From positions 73,185,689-73,249,688 of the forward strand of contig NC_134455.1 of NCBI RefSeq assembly GCF_047948215.1: a stretch of 64,000 nt of DNA. Direction: 5' to 3'. The stretch is from Lycorma delicatula (Eukaryota > Arthropoda > Insecta > Hemiptera > Fulgoridae). The first letter of the stretch is position 1. Every line of letters begins with the position of its first letter. Below are positions 56,557 through 64,000 of the stretch, in pieces. The notes below the pieces were generated by a model. That model worked only from the letters and a program-made list of their open reading frames with translations. It made no database searches and was not told the DNA's origin. Both the position numbers and the translations under genes were made by a program.

Positions 56557-58272
56557 TTGAATCATCTAATAAAGACTAGTAAAAGAAACTGTTGGAAACA
56601 GTTGTGTGCTGACTTGGATTCAGACCCGTGGGGACGGGCATACAAAATAGTAATGAAGAGACTAGGACGCCGCTTGCCTGTCCTAGTTACAGAAACGGCC
56701 AGACTGCATCTTCATAGCCTCTTCCCTGTTCAAGACGAGGGACATACGGACATAATAGACTGTGAAGCTAAACGCTTTACACAAAACGAGGTCGCTATTG
56801 CCGTTTCTGGTCTGAAGGATAAAAAAGGTCCGGGTCCGGATGGAATCCCCTGGGAAATCACTGACGTGGCCAATTATGAAGTACAAAACAAGACCTTCTC
56901 CGCATGCTGGAAGGAGTCACGGACTGTTTTCCTGCCTAAGAAGTCCGGCAATCAAGAAATCATTACCTATCGGCCGTTGAGTCTCATCAATAATATGGGA
57001 AAGGTTGCCGAGCGCTTGGTATCGAACAGACTTATCCAAGAATTAGAGTCCAAAGACGGGCTTCATGATAACCAATTTGGGTTCAGGAAACATAGATCCA
57101 CGCTGCAAGCTCTGGACAAAATTACCAACTGGGTATTGTCTGTCAGATCTGGTACGTGGCGTACCAGAAGAATCCCGTTGCTTATTCTGTTAGATATCAA
57201 AAATGCCTTTGGATCGGTCCGGTGGGATACGATTATGGCAGCTCTCACGGACAAACAGATTAGTTCCTATATCAAAAGACAAGTACGGGAATATCTGACT
57301 GATAGGTGGACTTTGGTCGAGGCGCTCGAAGGTAAATTTAGATATCAGCTTCATGGAGGAGTGCCACAGGGGTCTGTGTTAGGCCCCTTGCTTTCGCTGA
57401 TAGTAATTGATGGAATTCTCAGACTGAGATTACCTGAAGGCTCGGAAATAGTTGCTTATGCCGATGATTTGGCTATATTAATTGAAGACAAAACTGAACG
57501 TGACCTTGAAGTTACCGGTAATGAAGTGCTAACATTGGTTAATAACTGGCTCTCGGACGGGGAACTATCTTTGTCTTTAGATAAATGTCACTATATTTTT
57601 CTGGCTGGAAGAAGGCGACTCAGAGACCTAAATCTCCGCGTGGGCGATTGCAGACTAGACCGTGTGGCAGTAACAAAATATCTTGGTGTCATTATAGACC
57701 CAGCTCTAAAGTTTAGTCCTCATCTCGCACAGAAATGCAAAGAGATCGAGAATGCCGCAAAGGCTTTAACAAGATTGTTGGCTGGACATGAAGCTCCACG
57801 TGCATCTAGGCGGCGGGTCATTGCCTCAACTTTAACCTCTGTATTATTGTATGCTGCACCTATATGGGAAAAAGCACTTTGTGTTGCAAGAAATGTCGCA
57901 AGACTTAGAACTCTGCATAGGCAAGCTCTTATAAACATCACTTCTGCATACCGCACCATCTCTTATGATGCGGCTTGTGTATTATCATCGGTTCCCCCTA
58001 TCGACCTCTTAGTTAATGAGCGATCATTTAGGTATCGTGGCATGCCAAAACAAGAAGCCCAATCCAACATCAGGCGCATATGGCAGGACAGATGGAATCT
58101 TTCCACTAAAGCTACCTGGACCAGGAGATTGATACCCGACTTGGGCTTGTGGCTTGATACAGGACATGGGGAGGTTGGTTATTATCTTACTCAAATACTT
58201 TCTGGGCATGGTAGCTTCGAATATTATTCGGGACGGCTTTGTCGGGCCTGGTTCTCTGTCGGGGGGGCTTGA
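56557..58272 (+). CDS. Inner LINE reverse transcriptase, partial (571 codons)
   Basis: The longest ORF in the window. Motifs in order: NCWKQLCADLDSDPWGRAYK (linker), DKKGPGPDGIPWEI (~88-101), RTVFLPKKSGN, ITYRPLSLINNMGKVAERLV, HDNQFGFRKHRST (~170), LLILLDIKNAFGSVRWD (catalytic Asp213), HGGVPQGSVLGPLL (~268), YADDLAIL (301-308), LSLDKCHYIF, TKYLGVIIDPALKFSPHLAQ. All three catalytic Asp are present. Two defects are visible: about 25-30 residues appear missing between DVANYEV and CWKESRT, and the C-terminal zinc domain is cut short after LSGHGSFEYYS, running directly into the 3' UTR. R1-clade by motif style. It copies element RNA into the nicked target. Encoded protein is unlikely to be active without an endonuclease. 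Confidence 0.85.
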   Translation: MNHLIKTSKRNCWKQLCADLDSDPWGRAYKIVMKRLGRRLPVLVTETARLHLHSLFPVQDEGHTDIIDCEAKRFTQNEVAIAVSGLKDKKGPGPDGIPWEITDVANYEVQNKTFSACWKESRTVFLPKKSGNQEIITYRPLSLINNMGKVAERLVSNRLIQELESKDGLHDNQFGFRKHRSTLQALDKITNWVLSVRSGTWRTRRIPLLILLDIKNAFGSVRWDTIMAALTDKQISSYIKRQVREYLTDRWTLVEALEGKFRYQLHGGVPQGSVLGPLLSLIVIDGILRLRLPEGSEIVAYADDLAILIEDKTERDLEVTGNEVLTLVNNWLSDGELSLSLDKCHYIFLAGRRRLRDLNLRVGDCRLDRVAVTKYLGVIIDPALKFSPHLAQKCKEIENAAKALTRLLAGHEAPRASRRRVIASTLTSVLLYAAPIWEKALCVARNVARLRTLHRQALINITSAYRTISYDAACVLSSVPPIDLLVNERSFRYRGMPKQEAQSNIRRIWQDRWNLSTKATWTRRLIPDLGLWLDTGHGEVGYYLTQILSGHGSFEYYSGRLCRAWFSVGGA

Positions 58273-58456
58273 GGCAGGCACATTAAAACAAAATATCCAA
58301 CCGGGGAGGCTGACCTGCTGTGCCGGACGTACAGCCGGCGGGTGGGGAGGCCTCCTTTGAGTTTAAAGGACACTTTCCCGGGCTGCGCATACTTGAATGG
58401 ATACCCGGCCCGGGGAAGTAGGGGAAAAAAAAAGAAAAAAAAAGTGCTCTCTGCCA

Positions 58457-59170
58457 TTAATCATAACCTATTGGAGGAGGTGTTTCCTCCGGAGTGGTAG
58501 CGTGGAAGGCTGGGGTTTCTGCAGAAGCCGGGGAGAGAGGTCGATTACCCGGAAGGGTATCGATCTTTGGGCCTGTTAAGCAGTGTTGCGAAGCTTTTCG
58601 AAAAGATGCTGAAAGAGAGGCTCGTAGAGAAAATCGACAGTGGTTAGGGCTTCTGCCGGTGTCAATACGGATTACGAAGAGGACGTACAACTATGGCAGT
58701 GAATAGAGTTATGCACTTGGTTGACAGAGCGGCGGCTGCTACATGACGGAAGAGGTCCATCCCGGCGGTGGTGCTGTTGGTTATCAGCAACGCCTTCAAC
58801 GCGCTGTCGTTTGGGTGGATTGGACAGGAATTGCGAAGGCGTAAGATTAGTCCATATTTGATTACACTGCACTGCGGAAGGTAAATGAATGGTTACGGAA
58901 AAAAAGCCTATGTTTAGCGATTGAGAAGATAAAACTAGTAATAATAGTGGGGAAGAACAGCTGGGCCAATTTCGCTCGAGATGTGGGATGTAGAAATTAC
59001 CCCTGTATTTAAAGCGAAATATTTAGGGGTATATTTAGATGATAAGATGTCCTTTACGCTAAATTTAAGAGAGGCGATGAGTAAGTCGAGGAGGATGGTG
59101 CCGGCAGTCTTCAGATTAATGGGGAGAGTTGGTGGTTCGAGTTCCTCGAAACGGCGGCTGCATATGGTGG
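58457..59170 (+). pseudogene. Outer LINE RT, second part
   Basis: Resumes after the inner LINE with INHNLLEEVFPPEW (58457-58498). Then come LQKPGREVDYPEGYRSLGLL, SSVAKLFEKMLKERLVEKID, YGLRRGRTTMAVNRVMHLVD and AVVLLVISNAFNALSFGWIG. In this last block the catalytic Asp of LD..NAF has become Ser. The PQGSVLG and YADD motifs are missing: the sequence jumps near 58870 to VNEWLRKKSLCLAIEKIKLV. VFKAKYLGVYLDDKMSFTLN follows at 59007. The active site is therefore deleted. Confidence 0.75.
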
Positions 59171-59600
59171 AGACATAGAGGAAAGCACTTGAGAAGAAGA
59201 CGATTAGATTTAATATCATCAGTCTTAATTCCAGTGCTGAAGCCGTGGCTGGTGAGAAGTCAGGACGAGTTAACGTAGTTGACGCAGTTCTTGTCCGGTC
59301 ACGGCTGCTTTAACAATTACTCTTTTGAAAGGAAATTGAGGCGAACTGAGCAGTCTTTCTATTGTGGAAGTAGCGATACTGAGGAGCACACTGGTTTTCA
59401 TTGCATCAGGTGAGCTGAATGTTGAAGAGAGGTGCGTGCGACGATTGGGGATGTTAAGCCTTAAAATATGCTAGAAGCGATGTTGTATGAAACCAGAAAT
59501 TGGAATTTGATCGCTAGTATGATTTGTAGAATTATGAAGACGAAAGCGATGAAGAAGCGGCAATTTATGGAGGACAAGGAGAATCTGCAGGTCTAAGGAA
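59170..59600 (+). pseudogene. Outer LINE C-terminal domain
   Basis: Decayed readings include GHGCFNNYSFERKLRRTEQS then FYCGSSDTEEHTGFHCIR (59296-59410). This is the GHG.F..Y..R......C..C...D...H....C zinc domain of R1-type pol, with the first Cys replaced. ENLQV* near 59580-59597 ends the frame. Confidence 0.65.
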
Positions 59601-59940
59601 GGGGATTGGATATACTCGCCGAAGGGGCATTTTTAAGACCGAGACGTAGCCGTCAGGGATTCCGCTTTTACTGGCGGAATCCATTTACGTAGCCGGGCTC
59701 AAAAGTGTGTCGGGCGGCTTGAGACGAGGCTTTGTTAAAACCAAGATCTGGTCATCTGAGGGATTCCGCTTGGAACGACGTAGCCGGGCTCAGCGGTTTG
59801 TTCGGACGGTTTGAGACGAGTCATTTATAAAAGGCCAAAATTCGGCTTTCTTGGTGGTGAAGCTGGGAACGGCATGCTGCTGCTGCTGTAGCAATGCTAC
59901 AACAGCAGCAGCAATAGAGTGAAAGCAGGGAAAGTAAAAA
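59601..59940 (+). mobile_element. Outer LINE 3' UTR with tandem repeats and terminal hairpin
   Basis: Two units begin AGGGATTCCGCTT (about 59655 and 59759) and share GTAGCCGGGCTCA and GGTTTGAGACGAG / GGCTTGAGACGAG. The end has a near-perfect hairpin: TGCTGCTGCTGCTGTAGCA (59875-59893) against TGCTACAACAGCAGCAGCA (59895-59913), 18 of 19 pairs with a 1-nt loop. LINE 3' UTR structures are often bound by the RT (family knowledge). Confidence 0.75.
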
Positions 59941-62900
59941 TTATTATTCAGTTCATCTTTAAACCTCGACCTAATGAATTGGACCCAATATTAACGATTA
60001 CTCATTTTCACTATTAAAATAGTTGCTTTACATATGAGTAATTGAAGTCAGCACAATATTTTTAAATAACTATAAAATGACTACCTACTTCTAAATTTTG
60101 CTCTGATTCATTGGGTCTAAGTTTAATGAGGTATTGAAAAAGTTTTATATTTTAATTTTTAGTATGCTTTTATAGTTGAGCTTATTATCTATTTTTTTAT
60201 GTTTTTCTTTTTGAATACACTTTTTTCTGCTTAGCAAAGTTGAATTTAAAAAAAGTAGTTTTCAAGACTTTTTCTACTTTAAATTACTCTAAAATTAGAT
60301 TTAATAAATTGTTCTTACATTTAATTATTTTTTTAATATTTTTATTGAAAATATGTTTATTAAGTTTTTGTTTGCTCTTTTTGTACTACAGCTTCGAACT
60401 AAAGCATTACTAGATTATGTAGTGTTTTCTTTTTGTATTTAAAATAATTGTTAATAATCCGTAATTATCGTGAATTATGATAATCAATTTTTATAAATGG
60501 ATTTTTTCTTTTTTGCTATTTTTTATAAACTTAATGCAACTCCATAATATACCCGTAAATGTCTTTTCATATTTGCATTTTAAGCACTGTAAATCCCATT
60601 TGATTATCAAACAAGTTTCGTTTATCAACTTCGAAAAAATGTCAATTACTATTTGTACTTTGTGTAGGGTATTTATTAAAAAACATAATTTCCCACTTAT
60701 ATGAGTGAGATATTTCGTTTGATATACAAACATCGATACAGCTGTTTAAGTGTTGGCACATACATGCCGTCCAAACTCAATACTCCTCTTGGAATATAAG
60801 GAAAAGATAATTTAAAATCCGGAAAATTATTCTTGTATTCTGTCCATTTTTACAAATAGTACATCTTAGTGTTAGATTTACGCTTGTATTTTATTAAGGG
60901 AAATTAGAGATTGAAATTATACTGAAAATAAAATGACAAAAAATCATATTTTTATCGTAAATCTTACCCGAATCGTTCAAGACTTTTTTTTTGTTAATCT
61001 AACTAATCTGCACACACGGATTTAATTTTAAAGTGACCAGATTATCTAAAGCGTTGATTTATGACATGTGCACAGTACCAGAGCACTTGTTTGCGATACA
61101 AGTACACTTCTCACACGTTCCCCTTTAATATCTTCTGTCCATCGTGGGGTGGATATATATACTACTGAAGGGAAACCACTGTTATTATCATTATTACTAT
61201 TATTCAAGTGGTATTTTGTACATAATACTGAACCCTCTCGTACGAGATAAGGAGTCAAAGTACACCTCATTACACATATGGGGCGCACAAGCAGACAATG
61301 TTAAATAGAACTGTAAGAAAACTACCCGTACGTAATAAAAAAACACAAAAGCCTTTTTATCAACCCCATGAAAATTTATTGTAGATATCGATTTAGTCAT
61401 TCTATCGATTTAGTCTTCGATCGCTTTTCTTTGAAATATTTATATTTATTTTTTCCGTTTCTAAGCAATATTATGTGTATTCGAGTAATTTACTGCAGAT
61501 TCACGCTTCGTTATTAATGAACTAGGTTTATGAAAATAGTTGTTCAATCTTCTGCTACGGTGTTCGTTTAAAACGTAAACATAGGTCCAGAAAACACCTT
61601 AATTTTTCATCTGTCTTTATTTTGTAGTAGATATCTATATCTAAAACATTAAAGATTGAAGCATTATAATAATAAAATTCTGTACAGATTGTTTAAATGA
61701 CAATTTTTACGAATAAATAAAAAAGAATGGAAATGTTCAACTTTCAAACTTCAGAATGATATCCATGTTGATTCTTAAATAATTATTACCTAGAAAATTA
61801 TTATTTCAGTGCAATTATTTTTTATAAGAAGATATATTCAGAATTTTGTTAACAGAATTGTATAAGGACTTGGAACGCAACGTTACGGCGAAAATCAGTA
61901 AACGCAAAATTTTTGAAATCAAATTAATCTTGAAAAAAAAAATAGAACCGCCGACAATGATATGCACTAAGAAGAGAATATCTTTACGATTGTTATTTAC
62001 ATTTCAGATTTTTGAGTTCTGCCCCAAATTAAAAAAGTACCTTAATTATTTGAAATTTAAGTAAGAGTTAAAGAACTGTTATTATTTCTAGTATTTTATT
62101 TTTAAAGTCGGTTTTTTATAACTTTTTTTTAAATTTCCTTTCTTTAAATAATATTAGCCTGCAGAAAATTATGTCCTTTCAGGATAAAACTTCCATTCAA
62201 ATAAACAAAAAAAAACTGAAACCTACTAGTCGATTAAAAATAAGGAGAAAAGAAGCGAATGCAGGGAATCGATGTAAACAGATTAATATCAAATATAATC
62301 TAGTATCCTTGGAATGCAGAAGGATGTATTATTTTATCTTAAATTTTTCTATTAATATTTCTGAATTTTTTCTTGATGATGCTCTGAAAATGATAATGAT
62401 ATTAGGTTAATATCTTGATGCTTCAACATATAATTATATAACTTGAAGATAAAATAAGTGGAAAATTCCTTCAAATAATTGAAGTATCCAAGTAATTTTT
62501 TTTTTTCAAAAAATCGGCGCACGATATTATTTGGAAAACATTTATGGCCGGATACCGAAAGTACTTCAACTATAAAATAAAAAAGAATCATAAACATAGG
62601 CCAGAAAATGGTTCGTTGGCGAGTTCGGCTGGCGAAACATTTGGCCTTACTTTCTGCACTTATTGTGAAATTAAACCGTATTAAAATTCTTGGGGGTACA
62701 AATCGAGGGGTAAATTTGGTGCTATTTTGTAGTTTTTGATCTAAGAAATTGAATAAAAGAGGTCCCAGACCATCTACCTCAGGTTTTAAAAAAAATTGGA
62801 TAAAACACGAAGAACGTTTGTCGGAAAATATACTTTTTTAGGTTTCAAATAAAATAACCTTGCTAATTTACCAATAAACAAATAACATATTTCTGTTAAC

Positions 62901-63270
62901 TTTGTAGAAAACTTTAATTCTGTGAAAATTTACGTAAAAAACGTTTATTAATATTAAACACAAATTTGATAAATTCAGCTTTAGTTAGAAACAAAACGCA
63001 CAAACTGGGTTGGAAAAGTGATATGATTTTAACAATACAGTCTACATACAAATGCTAAATATTATAAAAATAATTTTGAGATAGAGATATATCGAATGAT
63101 CTCTAGAAGAGAGGTACATACCCTTAGGATGGTATATAGAATGATAGGCAATAGAATGATCTCCCGCGAGATTGTCATGCAATTTGGAATCACTCTGTAT
63201 AAAAAATATAGGTAAACTAGTTAATAAATGTAGGTAAATTATAATTGAGAATCGTTTTTGAATTAGTTTT
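59941..63270. other. Long AT-rich stretch without recognisable genes
   Basis: No coding motif. TTGGAATCACTCTGTATA near 63175-63201 matches the tip of the mariner-like element at 7865-7883 and may be a relic terminus. Confidence 0.45.
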
Positions 63271-63575
63271 TAATATTATAAATATAATATTAAAAACAGC
63301 TTACCAATATGTTATTTGAATCCTCAAACGTTTTCGTTTATTTTGTCATTTTCAGGAGGAATTTATAATAATTTAGAATTAAAAATAAAATATATAAAAA
63401 AATTTTTAATTCGCGTGATACAATTAGTGATATAACAATTGATCGTCATAAGATAGAGATTTTGTATATGTTATTCTATATGTTATTTTGTATATGTTAA
63501 AGAATAGCCGAAACGTTTAAGGAAATCAAATAATGTATTGGTAAGCTGTCTTTAATATTTTATTTATAATAATTA
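63271..63575. mobile_element. MITE-like element with long terminal inverted repeats
   Basis: The left arm (63271 to about 63347) and right arm (about 63501-63575) are complementary over ~70 bp at roughly 80-85 per cent, with core AACAGCTTACCAATA and its complement TATTGGTAAGCTGT. The ~150-bp centre is AT-rich and non-coding and has a small tandem repeat (TTTTGTATATGTTA..., 63460-63500). Superfamily not assigned. Confidence 0.7.
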
Positions 63576-64000
63576 TATTTTATCGACGGTGCCAAGTTTG
63601 AAAACTTAGTTTTTAATAACAAATCAGATCAGATAAACGTCATTAAGTTATAATTTTTTTCAGATGTTATTAAATCAGCTAGTAATATTATACATTTATT
63701 ATACTAATATTGTATGATAGTTACTATTATTAGCCTACAGGTAGTAGTACTACATTATGCAATATATATACTTATCTATACTATTATATAAAGATGAAGA
63801 GTTTGTTCCCTTACTTCTCCTTGAAGGTTAAAATATTAAAAATATTCATTATTTCTTCCCCCCCCCTCCCAAGAGGGTGAAGTCGTAAATTAAAGATATT
63901 CATTAATGAAAAAATATATTAATCCTTTTACTTTATTATTATTATATTTCAAACTCCTTGGCAAAGAAATCTGTTACGAATTTTTCTTCATCGAAGGTGT
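63576..64000. other. AT-rich, no feature
   Basis: A C-run near 63860-63867. Nothing recognisable. Confidence 0.4.

Larger units (their letters stand above)
56319..58441 (+). mobile_element. Inner R1-like LINE, 5'-truncated, poly(A)-tailed
   Basis: Bounded by the 15-bp duplication. It starts inside the linker before the RT (no gag or endonuclease), carries a long RT ORF, a ~130-bp GC-rich 3' UTR and an A-rich tail (about 58424-58441, interrupted by one G). 5' truncation is the usual result of incomplete target-primed reverse transcription. The long ORF suggests it is much younger than its host element. Confidence 0.92.
56304..58456. repeat. Perfect 15-bp target-site duplication of the inner LINE
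   Basis: AAGTGCTCTCTGCCA at 56304-56318 and 58442-58456. The first two As of the right copy could belong to the poly(A) tail. Confidence 0.95.
53900..59940 (+). mobile_element. Outer R1-clade LINE, decayed, with two nested insertions
   Basis: A GC-rich plus-strand unit holding gag, endonuclease, RT, C-terminal zinc motif and 3' UTR in the canonical order. It is interrupted by a SINE at 54426-54723 and a second LINE at 56319-58441. Removing these leaves about 3.6 kb. The RT active-site region is deleted (between about 58860 and 58880), and stops and frameshifts are dense, so this is an old copy. The 5' boundary is approximate. The 3' end is placed after the CTG/CAG hairpin near 59940. Confidence 0.8.

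Overview
This window looks like AT-rich intergenic or intronic DNA from a large, repeat-dense insect genome. The mix of R1-like and RTE-like LINEs, tRNA-derived SINEs, a Penelope-like element, a Helitron remnant and several mariner lineages suits an arthropod. A hemipteran is my best guess, from the general look of the repeats only. No rRNA, functional tRNA gene, CRISPR array or bacterial operon is visible. I could not identify one convincing host exon; every ORF that reads as a known protein belongs to a transposable element, and nearly all of those are broken.

Layout. 1-1.1 kb: minus-strand R1-like LINE (gag remnants and 3' UTR) interrupted by a SINE. 3.06-4.18 kb: two joined mariner-like remnants. 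5.25 and 10.18 kb: SINE family 1. 6.9-7.88 kb: mariner-like element with terminal inverted repeats. 9.0-9.27 kb: another DDE transposase scrap. 12.1-13.0 kb: RTE-like LINE scrap. 15.5-17.06 kb: a solitary mariner end, SINE family 2 and a pair of ~120-bp direct repeats. 17.87-18.97 kb: mariner element, internally deleted. 19.3-21.6 kb: a LINE that carries only ORF1. 23.7 kb: LINE 3' UTR fragment. 27.6-28.3 kb: Penelope-type terminal motif and Helitron Rep remnant. 28.8-31.1 kb: Penelope-like reverse transcriptase followed by an R1-like LINE tail. 34.17-35.51 kb: near full-length mariner-like element. 38.6-42.8 kb: two LINE fragments around a third mariner-type pseudogene. 50.3-51.2 kb: RTE/R4-like RT fragment. 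53.9-59.95 kb: nested LINE complex. 63.27-63.58 kb: MITE-like inverted-repeat element. The rest is AT-rich DNA and (AT)n microsatellites.

The clearest history is at 53.9-59.95 kb. An old R1-clade LINE (gag, endonuclease, RT, C-terminal zinc motif, 3' UTR) was hit twice. A SINE sits in its gag, flanked by a 15/16-bp target duplication. A second, younger LINE with a 571-codon RT ORF sits in its RT domain, flanked by a perfect 15-bp duplication. Other points of interest are two SINE families with different tRNA-like heads but the same 3' tail, and the ORF1-only LINE. I did not find a new biological system; the value of the window is in element structure and insertion history. All family calls come from reading motifs by eye, without database searches.
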